DNA of 64,000 nucleotides from Vespula vulgaris (lineage: Eukaryota > Arthropoda > Insecta > Hymenoptera > Vespidae). The notes beneath the pieces are model-generated. The model was given only the letters and a program-made list of their open reading frames with translations, was not told the origin of the DNA and ran no database searches. Positions 1 to 11,059 of this stretch are shown here, one piece after another (position 1 is the stretch's first letter; every line of letters starts with the position of its first letter). A program made the translations under genes and the position numbers. The DNA is taken from assembly GCF_905475345.1 (NCBI RefSeq), contig NC_066605.1:3745501-3809500 (forward strand). Reading direction: 5' to 3'.

Positions 1-2290
1 AGACCAAGTTCATACGTTTGTAACAAAGCCTTCGTTGTCTCAAGAGACGTACGCTCCGGATCGATTTCTCTTCTCAAAGGCGTTCACGCAGCGGTCCTGC
101 GGACCGGCAGTGGTTTTCTACCGAATTCGTTCAAACAAGCTTCGCATTACTCTGCTGCCCGCTTTGCAGCCAACGACAGGCACCGTTGATGTTGGCGAGC
201 GTTGAATAATGCTTCGGCAATCGAAATTATGTCAATGTATTTTCTGTTACTCAGATTGTTTGGTAAGCGGTGTAGCTGTGACACGCGTTTTGCCTTACTC
301 GTACGTAATTAGTTGCGTCGGCTATCTCGACATAAGGGATATATGATATAAGTAAGGCTCTTGACGCTTGCAGTACGAAATCGATGTATACCGATTCGGA
401 TTGTTCTGAACTGTGGGATCGCCAGTGATCTTTAAAAGTCTCGGTTATCGTCCGGTTCCGAACGACTGCTCGATTAGATCGCTCTCGCTATCTCTATCAC
501 CGACGACGCTGGCGCGGCTACTGCAGATACGGTGATATCAAGCTGTTTGAGTGCCATCGCGTCGCGACCACAACGTCGGACTTTCTCGATCAGCGAGCTT
601 GGCTATGTAAGACTAAGTTCATACGTTTGTATCAAAGCCTTCGTTGTCTCAAGAGACGTACGCTTCGGATCGATTTCTCTTCTCAAGGAGCTTTCGGGCG
701 CTGCTTGGGCGGCTGCTACGGATATGGGAATCTCAATTGATTCGCGTCGCGACTACAGCATCGAACTGTCTCGATCAGCGAGCTTGGCTATGTAAGACTA
801 AGTTCATACGTTTGTATCAAAGCCTTCGTTGTCTCAAGAGACGTACGCTCCGGATCGATTTCTCTTCTCAAAGGCGTTCACGCAGCGGTCCTGCGGACCG
901 GCAGTGGTTTTCTACCGAATTCGTTCAAACAAGCTTCGCATTACTCTGCTGCCCGCTTTGCAGCCAACGACAGGCACCGTTGATGTTGGCGAGCGTTGAA
1001 TAATGCTTCGGCAATCGAAATTATGTCAATGTATTTTCTGTTACTCAGATTGTTTGGTAAGCGGTGTAGCTGTGACACGCGTTTTGCCTTACTCGTACGT
1101 AATTAGTTGCGTCGGCTATCTCGACATAAGGGATATATGATATAAGTAAGGCTCTTGACGCTTGCAGTACGAAATCGATGTATACCGATTCGGATTGTTC
1201 TGAACTGTGGGATCGCCAGTGATCTTTAAAAGTCTCGGTTATCGTCCGGTTCCGAACGACTGCTCGATTAGATCGCTCTCGCTATCTCTATCACCGACGA
1301 CGCTGGCGCGGCTACTGCAGATACGGTGATATCAAGCTGTTTGAGTGCCACCGCGTCGCGACCACAACGTCGGACTTTCTCGATCAGCGAGCTTGGCTAT
1401 GTAAGACTAAGTTCATACGTTTGTATCAAAGCCTTCGTTGTCTCAAGAGACTTACGCTCCGGATCGATTTCTCTTCTCAAAGGCGTTCGCGCAGCGGTCC
1501 TGCGGACCGGCAATGGTTTTCTATCGAATTCGTTCAAACAAGCTTCGCATTACTCTGCTGCCCGCTTTGCAGCCAACGACAGGCACCGTTGATGTTGGCG
1601 AGCGTTGAATAGTGCTTCGGCAATCGAAATTATGTCAATGTATTTTCTATTACTCAGATTGTGGCGTAATCAATATTTTCGTGACACGCGTGTTGCCTTA
1701 CTCGTACGTAATTAGTTGCGTCGGCTATCTCGAGATAAGGGATATATGATATATGTAAGGCTCTTGACGATTAGAGTACGATATCGATGTATATCGATTC
1801 GGATTGGACTGGATTATGGGATCGCGTGATCTTTAAAAGTCTCTGTTGCCTTACGGATCCGTTCGACTGCTCGATCATATCACTCTCACTATCTCTATCA
1901 CCGGCGACGCTCGAGCGGCTGCAAAGCGTTACGGCGATATCAAGCGATTCGAGCGCCATCGCACCGCGACTACGATTGCGAACTTTCTCGATCAGCGAGC
2001 TTGTCTATATACGACCATTTCGTACTCCTGTACCAAAGCCTTCGTTGTGTCAGGAGACGTACGCGCCGGATCGATTTTTCTTCCCAATGAACGTTCACGC
2101 GCCCCTCGGGCGGCTACTACGGCTACGGCTCTCACGCGAGTCGAGCGCCTTCGCACGGCGACTGCTGCTGCGAACGTTCTCGATCATCTAGTAGGTGGGT
2201 GTACACGACCAAGCTCATAGGTCCGTACTAAAGCCTTCGGTGCCTTAAGAGACGGATGGGCGAACCGATTTCTCTTCTGAAGGAACGTTC
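1..2290 (+). repeat. satellite array 1, 794-base unit (cut by window edge)
   Basis: Tandem repeat. A complete unit runs 1-794, followed by shortened units starting at 795 and 1404 and a diverged tail from about 2010 to 2290. The 794-base unit consists of a 609-base body plus a 185-base insert, and the insert restarts with about 100 bases of the body (phase marker AGACTAAGTTCATACG at 610, 795 and 1404). Units starting at 795 and 1404 lack the insert. The array is clearly richer in G+C than its flanks. It starts at the window edge, so it probably continues to the left. Short open frames of 60-134 codons recur in it, but they overlap in different frames and match no family I know. Confidence 0.93.
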
Positions 2291-2299
2291 ACGCACCGC

Positions 2300-3430
2300 T
2301 CGTGCAGCACAATTGGTCGAATTTTTTCCTCGACGTCATTTTGTCTGTCGACGAAAATAGGTTCTCGACTAATTCGGGAGTAGTCCTCGATCGCACCTTA
2401 GCTATTTGTCGATCTTTCTTCGGAAATCTCATGGGAACTTGTTCGGCGAGTACTTCGTCGCGCGAACGTGGACCTACAATTCGCGTCATTCTCTACAGTG
2501 TAACATTGAATCGAGTAATGTATTACAATTATACTCCATTTATATGAATCTGTAGACATTCAGATAAATTGAGCAGATCATATTTTTTGCAAGCAGATCA
2601 AAATTTTATTCTTTATTGTGATAAAATGTACAGTATGATAAAATTTGAAGCATTCATTCTACACCATTTTCATCGCTATCCCTATCTATGAGGTTTCTTT
2701 GTTTTCTTGTTGGTTTCTCGAGGTAACGAAGAAACTACCACTAGTATATCACTACTATCGTTTTCTTCTGGATCAATATCTATTTTCTGTAACGTGTCGG
2801 TATGGTAAAAGTTCATCTGGAATTCCTCGCTACTGCTTAAAGTATCATGAAACTTTCTCTTTCGCTGCTGTTTACTCGTTTCGCTGTTGTTGTAATGACA
2901 GAAAATGAGAGAATAAATAACTTGGAATTCTCTAGTTCTAAATTATGAAATCATAAAATAATTCGTATCAAAAGATCAGATCATTTGCATGACTTTCTGC
3001 CACGTAACCCTCCTATCCGTTTCTGCTCGTGTTTGGTTCGTACTGCTCGACGCTTGTATCTCGAGCTAAGTTCGTAATTTTTAAAATCTCTTTCTCCAGT
3101 TTTAGGATTCTCTATCCCATTCCACTATATCCTACGAAGAATACTCGCATACCAAACCATTGCTTATTGCAATGCAACTCCTCCTTATCGTCCTCTTTAA
3201 GCGGATTACACTTAATGATATGTATACCTTACCAATTGATTTTTTCTAGTTATTAAAAACGAATGTTCTACATGAACATGTCGTAGTACATTTACATAAA
3301 AGGTATACTATGCTACGTGATCTCGACAAGATAGCAGTCTTGCCTACTGACCGTCGTTGATTGTACTTTTCTTCCAAAATATAAATATTAACTCGAATTC
3401 AAAGCTTCGTAATATACTTGTCAAATGTAT
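2300..3430. other. AT-rich sequence, no gene seen
   Basis: Between the satellite edge and the ATACAT microsatellite I see only short, low-complexity open frames with no recognisable motif and no convincing splice structure. Confidence 0.5.
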
Positions 3431-3440
3431 ACATTCATCG

Positions 3441-3547
<107 letters not shown>

Positions 3548-3949
3548 TGTATACATGTATGTATGTATGCATGTATAGATGAATATGTTTGTACGACTGA
3601 GAAAATACTCATGCATGTGTTAATGTTGAAAGATTCCTGAGAACAGGAATATTAGCAAGATGGAGGCGTCCGAAAAGTGTTTCCCTATCGAAACTTTGTG
3701 ACCCCATCGCATCCACATCGCCGTTATTTGTTAACATATCTTGATTCGTTATCATATTTGAACGGCCTATGTAAACATTTTTTGCTAAAATTTTCTTGCT
3801 TAAGGTACTTTTATATTTTTCTATCTTCGATCGGCGACTGGCCGATTACACTCGTAAATGGCGTTCCACACATTTAAGGAAGAATTGATTAATTCATTAG
3901 ATATCCTGTTAACGGTCTCTCTAATTGCATCTTAGAAACTCAGGAATAC

Positions 3950-4420
3950 ATATATGACGGGATTTTTCTTACAGATAGATCTTGTTTGATCGATCTCAGT
4001 AAAAATAATATAATATCGAAGACCTTATTCCATTAAAGAACAGAGCCTTTATCGAGAGCATCAATACAATATAATGCTCTCGATAAATCTCGTCGTATTT
4101 AGCGATATAAGCCTGAAAATCTCATTACGAACTGAATACTCTTATTGCTTTGCGGGCCAGTGTTCAGTTAACTTGGGAAATATTGCAAATCCCATTAAAA
4201 GAGAATTATTACCCTGTTTCGGATAGTTATGCCGGATATGCCGTAAGTAGAGAAAGAATTAATTAAAAGAAGAGTACGGAGAAGAAAATTTATAAGGATG
4301 CATTTTTTAATTTTTAATCATCTATACTAATATTAATTTATGAGAATTTCGAAATTAACAACAAGAATGATTTTCAAGGACTTCAACTTATAAATTACTT
4401 GTTCATTACATCAAATTACA
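3950..4420 (-). repeat. downstream flank of the inverted P450 block
   Basis: Read on the plus strand, this segment matches the reverse complement of 18120-18640, the 3' flank of the intact P450. Shared landmarks are AAATCTCGTCGTATTTAG, CTCATTACGAACTGAATA and ATGCCGGA. The P450 duplication therefore includes about 500 bases of sequence beyond the gene. Confidence 0.75.
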
Positions 4421-4566
4421 TGAAATAATAAGAACCTAGTGGATAATATATATGACGATTTCCATTTTACACGGGTAATGATTTGCTTTTGCTAGAGATT
4501 ATTAGATATAACATCACTCACTGAATACCTTACCTTAGTATATAGTTTAATTACGTTTATATCATG

Positions 4567-4660
4567 TGTTTATGTGTGCGCGCGCGTGGGTGTATATATG
4601 TATATATGTATGTACTTATATACATATATACGTGTACATATATATATATATATATATAGA
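4567..4660. repeat. GT/GC/TA simple repeat
   Basis: Mixed dinucleotide tract (GTGTGCGCGCGCG followed by TATA and TACATA stretches) next to the last exon of the P450 pseudogene. The pseudogene frame runs into it without a stop at the position of the intact gene's stop. Confidence 0.85.
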
Positions 4661-5490
4661 CTTTTTTAAATTTTAGTTTTATTGGTTCGGTCGGTTTCAA
4701 CGAGAGATTCAATTCTACTCCTATTTCTGCAACTTCTATTGGCTTATCTATTTTAATTATAAATTTTCGTATCAGTATAGCAATTATTATTGTCATTTCT
4801 AGAATAGCGAATTTTTGACCTACAAAAACAAAATCGTAAATGGATTTTGTACTTTAACTTTACGGAATACAATTTCAAATATCTATTAGAGTGTGTAATT
4901 ACCTATGCAATTTCTGCAACCATAACTAAATGGAAAGAAATTCGAGGAACTATGTCTCCCCGGAAGAAACCCATCCGGATCGAGTACTAGCGGCTGGGCC
5001 CAATGTTTTTCATTGCGATGGAGATTGTAGTTGAAAAGTACCTTTTTGTACAATCCAGTTTCTTGTCCCTTGATATGATTAATAATAATACTTTTAACGA
5101 TAAAAGAATATAATAGTTATTACTTTTATGTATGGAGATACCCTCGACATCTTGCGTTACTTTCCGAGCGATGATAGCAACTACGGAGTAAAGAAGTAAT
5201 GTTCCTTTGATCACTCTTTCCAAAAGTTTCATATCTTTAATATCGTCATGCGTTATTGGTACATGTTTCAGATCGGACGAGCCATAAATTTGATTGAGTT
5301 CCTCATATATTTCGTTCATTGTAATCAAAGATGTGAGAAAGACAAGAGGAAGGTAATATAAAAATAATTTTCGTTATATGAATAATTACAAATAATTAAG
5401 TACATGTAATATGTCCGTAGTTGAATATCAGGGAATGTAGCAAGCATTAAAAGTACAAAGCTAATGGCAGTAACTGAAGTATTGCTTCCC

Positions 5491-5511
5491 TGAAAAAAAA
5501 AAAAAAAAAAA
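5491..5511. repeat. poly(A) run
   Basis: Uninterrupted A tract just 5' (minus sense) of the exon 9 relic, where the intact gene has the polypyrimidine tract of the intron. Confidence 0.85.
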
Positions 5512-6199
5512 CAGACACTTTTTCTCTCTAATTTTATTCAGTAAACGAAAGTTCATTGCAACTTAATGATAAATATGACGTACACCTATAGCGATCGTAT
5601 TGATTTCGTCTCGAATATCTTGCTCCAAATATTTTCTCCCTTCATGCAATGATTCGAATAAAAAGTCCAGGAGAAATGTTGGCTTTTCTTCTTGTAACGT
5701 AAACAAAGGTATATAACCTGTAATTAATAATAATAAATTTAAGAAATTTTAACGAATTAAACTTTTGCGAAAAAATTAATATTTTAATGAATTAATGAAA
5801 GATGAAAAATGAATAATAAAAGTCCCGCAACAGAATGAAGGTAATTACTTTTGCACTTTCCTCTTTCAATTCCCGATTGAATTTACATCTCAACATTGGT
5901 TGCTTCTCTTCTTGGATTATCTCTATGAACAAAAATTGTGTGTACGTGTGTGTCTCAAAAATGAAATACTAAATTATTTTTATGTTCAAAGAAATAAAAC
6001 AATATAAAAAATGTATTGCCTAAGGCTACATTTGTTGTAATGTTATCTAGGTACCATAAACACGTCCGTAATACCATTCATTAATTTCTCATATATTTCG
6101 TAATTACTTGACTGATCGCTTCTAGTAACAACAGAAAGGTAACAACTTTCGTTATGAAATAATTATTTTTCCTTCCCTTTATAATTAGAGATAGTTTGT

Positions 6200-6690
6200 C
6201 CAATTGTTCGACGAATTTTTTTCGTCAGTTTTTTCATTCAGTTTTAATTAATTTCTCCTTCATGTTCCTTCTTCAAATAATTAAATTTTACGTGACATTT
6301 TGACTCGCCTTGTAGTTCACATTTTTTCTACGACGTAGAACCATTTTCTTGATACGTCAAAATTTTATGATATAATTAGCCATTTCCGTACTTTCTCCAC
6401 TTACAACGTATACACATAAGTACATGTTAGGTTATTCATTTCACGCTATTTCATTCTTTTAGAAGATATTAAAAAAACATTCATTCCATTACGCTAATAT
6501 AATTCCATCCATTTCTCGTCGTTTTATAAGTCGTATCAATGAGATTCTTAGGAAAAAAATCTTGTAAAGGAAAAAGTTAAAAGTCCTGGTCACGGTTCCT
6601 GAAACTTATCATATGGTCACATAAGACACCCATTGTGGTCATATCTAAAAAGAGGTTAATGAAAGAAGCCAAGAATGAAAGATCATTGCT
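6200..6690 (-). repeat. 490-base repeat, inverted copy of 14168-14650
   Basis: The reverse complement matches 14168-14650 almost throughout. Shared landmarks are GTGTCTTATGTGACCATATG, AACCGTGACCAGGACTTTTA and GACGTATCAAGAAAATG. In the intact block this sequence lies upstream of the gene. Here it sits between the exon 3 and exon 6 relics, so either the pseudogene was rearranged or this is a mobile repeat. No coding capacity seen. Confidence 0.85.
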
Positions 6691-6809
6691 ATAATGATAA
6701 ATTTTACAAAAGCAGCAAAATGTTTTCAAAGTGAATTTGACTCGGCCGATCGTATTGACGAATATTCCAGATGCGAAACCTAACGCGCTTTCGTGATTGG
6801 GAACGTACT

Positions 6810-6960
6810 AAGGGACAAATATTTCTCTCAACACAAATCAAATACTGTGAGTTTAATTCGATTTAATACATACGTTTTATTTTTTGCTCCAGCGAAGATC
6901 ACTATTTTCTTAAAGAACATTTCTGGTAATAGTGTATGTATATATTACGTTGAAAAATTA
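6810..6960 (+). repeat. direct repeat, copy of 20868-21001
   Basis: About 140 bases nearly identical to 20868-21001 in the same orientation, including AACACAAATCAAATACTGT and TTTTTTGCTCCAGCGAAGAT. In both places it lies beside P450-derived sequence, so it is probably part of the duplicated blocks. Confidence 0.85.
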
Positions 6961-7519
6961 TAACTTAAAAAATTATAATTTATTTATATTTGTAACATAA
7001 ATAATTATATATTAATAAACGATGTATACCTGGAGCAGAGAGCGAACTACTCCCAAGAGCAGCATTTACGTATTCATAGTTCTCGAACTTTTCTATAACG
7101 CAATATTTCGACTGTCTCTTATAAAGTCTTAAGAATGAAAACTAACATGAATTTATTATAAATTGCTAGAATAAAGAAAATGATGCATCTTACCTCGATA
7201 TTCGATTCGGGATCGTCCGCAATCACAAATAATTTCGTGCCTAACTAAAATATGCCACAATGAGTGAAAATTCCTACTTTCCTAGGATTTAGAATTTGGT
7301 TGAATATATCTAGAAGAAAGTTTATGAATAAAAACCGGGTAAAACGTTTAAATATGAGATATATAAATTTACCTTCAGTATCATCACACCAATAAACGAA
7401 GGAGCTTTCACAATAATAGGATATGTCTTAGATATGTTTAGGATTCCTTTCACCGTATTGTACACGCAATATAATTCATTCAATAAAAAAAATTGTATTA
7501 TTCCGTAAAACACTCAACT

Positions 7520-8046
7520 TTACTTAACGGTAAAAGCAACTAGTGAATTTAATCAAATAAATTGAAAATTATAGAAGCCGTATAACTTTTTACACCGTCC
7601 CTACGTGCAGTCGTAATCAAGAGAAAGTGAGGAATGAAGACGAAAACAAACGTTATCGAGATATTACGGTCTTTGCAATGCACTCGATCAGAGTTTACGT
7701 CAGCAAATTTTTACTTGCTGAAAGCAAAACGTTCCTTCGTACGTACACGTTCTACGCTTGGAATCATAAGTTTCTATATACAAAGGTTGATCCGCCGTTA
7801 GATGTCGACGTTGAGATAGGTGCTCTGTCGTAGGCACGACGCCCTTGGGAGCATCGCGATGATTGTACGACGCACGGGACAAGAAGCGTAGCCGTACTCG
7901 AGGTAGCATTTATCTTTTTCACACGTTAGGTACAGTTTAGTCATACATTCCATCATACTGCCATCGTGCGCCTTACCGAGTAAAGTATCGGACACTGTCG
8001 AAGAGAAAAGTATCGAATAGTGCGCGCGCGGTCCTCTCACATGCTC
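7520..8046. other. unassigned sequence left of the assembly gap
   Basis: Short open frames on both strands overlap here. None shows a motif I recognise. The sequence becomes richer in G+C towards the gap. Confidence 0.4.
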
Positions 8047-8546
8047 NNNNNNNNNNNNNNNNNNNNNNNNNNNNNNNNNNNNNNNNNNNNNNNNNNNNNN
8101 NNNNNNNNNNNNNNNNNNNNNNNNNNNNNNNNNNNNNNNNNNNNNNNNNNNNNNNNNNNNNNNNNNNNNNNNNNNNNNNNNNNNNNNNNNNNNNNNNNNN
8201 NNNNNNNNNNNNNNNNNNNNNNNNNNNNNNNNNNNNNNNNNNNNNNNNNNNNNNNNNNNNNNNNNNNNNNNNNNNNNNNNNNNNNNNNNNNNNNNNNNNN
8301 NNNNNNNNNNNNNNNNNNNNNNNNNNNNNNNNNNNNNNNNNNNNNNNNNNNNNNNNNNNNNNNNNNNNNNNNNNNNNNNNNNNNNNNNNNNNNNNNNNNN
8401 NNNNNNNNNNNNNNNNNNNNNNNNNNNNNNNNNNNNNNNNNNNNNNNNNNNNNNNNNNNNNNNNNNNNNNNNNNNNNNNNNNNNNNNNNNNNNNNNNNNN
8501 NNNNNNNNNNNNNNNNNNNNNNNNNNNNNNNNNNNNNNNNNNNNNN
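8047..8546. other. assembly gap (500 N)
   Basis: Exactly 500 undetermined bases, a conventional placeholder length. The ten bases before the gap (8037-8046, TCACATGCTC) are identical to the ten after it (8547-8556). Open frames drawn across the gap are meaningless. Confidence 0.99.
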
Positions 8547-8625
8547 TCACATGCTCGATCGAAGGATTTTCTTCGTCCGCTGAAAAGCACCGAAGAGAAT
8601 AATGTGAAGCTTAGCCGAACGTCTG

Positions 8626-8630
8626 ATATG

Positions 8631-8673
<43 letters not shown>
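8626..8673. repeat. (TA)n microsatellite
   Basis: Nearly pure TA dinucleotide tract close to the right edge of the assembly gap. Confidence 0.97.
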
Positions 8674-8675
<2 letters not shown>

Positions 8676-8679
8676 GCGG

Positions 8680-9585
8680 TGATGATAGCGATGATACATA
8701 TAACTACCATCGCCGCCTCTGACTCTCGCGTCGGGAGTCCTAATCGAACGGTGAAATAATGGCGCGACATTGGATGTCCCTTAACACAAACGTCGATATA
8801 ACTGTCTAATTTCAATCATGGCAGGCATAGCGAGAAACGATCGACGATGCATCCTCTTGGAAAGCTCCAAATGCCTGACTGTTCCTGCAAATGGTTCATC
8901 ATCGTTGGCATCATCATCGTGCGAAAAGTGGAAATACCACGTGAAACAAAACGGAAATAATAGAAAAAAATATAGCGTATACAAATATTTCTGTCGTATC
9001 TATGATTTTAAGAGCTGCGTATAAATACGGGTGTGGATGGAGCAATTTAGTAGATGCTCCGTGCGCTTCCCCTCGCTCAGATCCAACATTCGTTCCGATC
9101 ATTTGTTTCCTGAGGTGTTGCTGGCGGCAATTCAGACGACGTTATTGTACCTAAGTAATGATTACCTTACGAAGTAATGAGATCTTCTTCTCGGTCGCGT
9201 GTAGATATACGCGCGCAGTATTGTCATGGCGAGTCCATTTCCGTTGCGTTATATTCGAAAATATGTTTTCGATGGACATGACAATAATTCGCGAACATTC
9301 GACGACAATGAACCGTAGTGGTCGTTGTTTGTCCATTCTACTGGAGCTGCAACTGATGGGTCACCGAGTCAGTACATCCGTGAAATATTTCGACGACGAC
9401 CGGATTTGAATGAAAAAGAAACGAGATTTTATTACAAATACCGCGAGTCGTCAGGAAGAGCTTTCTCGCACTATTGTCGAAAATAACCTGACGAGCGGAG
9501 GGACTGCAGTAGACGACGATTCCGGAACTTAAAGGCCAACTCGAAGAGGCGGGACTATAACTGAAGACGACTATATGAACGAAGG
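8680..9585. other. moderately GC-rich sequence, no gene recognised
   Basis: Open frames of up to about 83 codons occur on both strands but show no recognisable domain. There is no coherent exon chain that I can defend. Confidence 0.4.
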
Positions 9586-9589
9586 AAAG

Positions 9590-10740
9590 ATATCAGGAGT
9601 AGGTGGAACGCGTAGAAGCTGCCTTAACGATGAGAAGAGATAAAGAAGACGAAAGTGAGGACAGTGGCGCGGACACCGATGAGCAAGTCCACGGCAGAAC
9701 GATGAGTCTGTCGGTGGAAGTTTCCTCTATCAGAGATGTAGAAGAATCAATTCGACCGATAAAGCAACGACGATAACGTTCACGACTGCTCCCTAGGATG
9801 GATTCGTTGTAATGCTGACTCTTCATAGTCGGACAGATTTTCAGGAGGTAATTAATTGTGAGAGGTTACTAACTAAGGGGATCGGCACGAATATTTGTTC
9901 GATTTGAAGGGTGAGTAGAGCATGGGGGCAGTTTAAGAATAATATTCCTTGAAACGGAATTTGCATCGGACTTAGACCTTTGGAACGTTACGAGATAGTT
10001 GGAGCAACGTAAGAAACTGACGAAAACTAAACTAACTAGGCGAACAACGAACAACGTGAAAATACGTTTATAGAATGCGTGTAATGGCGGATGGAATGAA
10101 AAGAGTAAAAGCTCGCTTATAAAATACATCATCGAGGGGACAGATGATAAGCCGGTGAACTAAACAAGCAATTGTTGCTCTATGGCATTACATCGATTCA
10201 AGAACATAAACGAAGGTTGGCGAAATACGAGTGCATGAACGAGGAAATGTAGGAGGAAGAAGAAGCAACTTTTCTGGATTCGCCTGTTCCAGGATCGATA
10301 CAAACCGGGAGTTGTTCCAACGGCGGCACCCCAGCAGCCCCTTAACTCGGCGGCTCTACCATCAAGGGCACGAAGTATTTTAAGTTTAACCGGTTTGGTC
10401 ATTTCGCCAGCAAATGTCCGATGGGCGTCGCATCAGAGGAGATCTGCAGCGTTGCGCGGTAACAGCCAAGAGGAAATGTAAGAAGAACAGAACGGAATCG
10501 AAGATAATAGAATATTAAAGTTTCCGCGCTGATTGATGCGCGCGTAATACGGCGTAAATTTAATACGTTCGAGTCGCTCGATTAAAATTGTCGGTCCCAA
10601 GCTATGTAAGGTTATACGTTTCAATAGTGTAAATCTAACGTAGAAGTGCGAAACGAGCATGTACGTTAGATGAGTTACGACACAATCGCAGTAGATTTTT
10701 AGCAAAATAAAAAACGACGGATTACAAAAGTGTTGCTTTC
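9590..10740 (+). pseudogene. Gypsy-type LTR retrotransposon relic: gag and start of protease
   Basis: Plus-strand reading in shifting frames gives the order of an insect Gypsy-type gag. First is an acidic stretch followed by RDVEESIRPI (about 9610-9770). Next is a segment with ALIKYIIEGT and ALYGITSIQEHKRRLAKYE (about 10090-10240), the usual end of the gag core. Then comes a zinc-knuckle remnant reading FNRFGHFASKCP (about 10385-10420), in which the first two cysteines have become Tyr and Phe. At about 10520-10660 a decayed retropepsin follows: ALIDAR in place of ALIDTG, then VGPKLCKVIRFN. Several stops and frameshifts are present, and reverse transcriptase and integrase are absent, so this is a truncated dead element. 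The family call rests on motif order that I recognise, not on a database search. Confidence 0.7.
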
Positions 10741-10744
10741 TTCT

Positions 10745-11055
10745 TCTTGTATAGCGCTTATTGTTCCTTTCCTTTGTCACTGGCAAAGCATCGACTAAAA
10801 TTCTCGATATCACCCGCATACTTGTACGGGAATCATTGTCTTTTGTTTCATCTTTTCTCATTTCTTTTCTTTCTTTTTTCAAATCCGGTCGCGAAGGCGC
10901 AATTTGGAGAGCGCAATTCCTTGCGTTTCTCGCACCGGCCAAGCGTCTCTCGCCAGCGATGATTGTCAATTCGCACGGAGGATCCCTTCCTAACCGTCAG
11001 ATGTATATCGTACCATCTTTAGCTCCCAAGACAAGTCCATAACCGAGCGAATGTC
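10745..11055. other. sequence between Gypsy relic and satellite, no gene
   Basis: Pyrimidine-rich on the plus strand. A 178-codon minus-strand open frame covers 10433-10969, but it lies antisense to the gag/protease relic and has no recognisable motif. Confidence 0.4.
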
Positions 11056-11059
11056 GACA

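Larger units (their letters stand above)
4661..7510 (-). pseudogene. CYP4-clan cytochrome P450 pseudogene (inverted copy)
   Basis: Minus-strand relic of the P450 at 15113-17945. Recognisable exons, 5' to 3': exon 1 about 7510-7370 (YPII core, but FPGP lost), exon 2 about 7310-7196, exon 3 about 7090-7030, a scrap of exon 6 near 6100-6040, exon 7 about 5925-5851, exon 8 about 5718-5591, exon 9 about 5491-5422, exon 10 about 5311-5132, exon 11 about 5070-4896 and exon 12 4819-4661. Exons 4 and 5 were not found. Where they should lie there is a 490-base repeat. Damage is clear. The AGSDTT motif has become GSNTS, and ETLR has become GTLL, losing the invariant Glu and Arg. Exon 11 carries a frameshift before the N-L-H-R-N-E segment. 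Exon 2 has an in-frame stop. The heme loop FSYGCRNCIG still has its cysteine. This cannot encode a working enzyme. Confidence 0.9.

Noticed and set aside
644..1003. 119-codon open frame repeated at 11791-12150 and 12585-12944, plus overlapping frames
   Set aside because: Conserved only because the satellite unit is repeated. Several frames overlap in different phases, and the shortened units break them.
7798..8815. Long open frames of 187-280 codons around 8000-8800
   Set aside because: Most of their length is undetermined N from the assembly gap.
10433..10969. 178-codon minus-strand open frame
   Set aside because: Antisense to a recognisable gag/protease relic, with no motif of its own. 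Chance openness in a GC-richer stretch is more likely.
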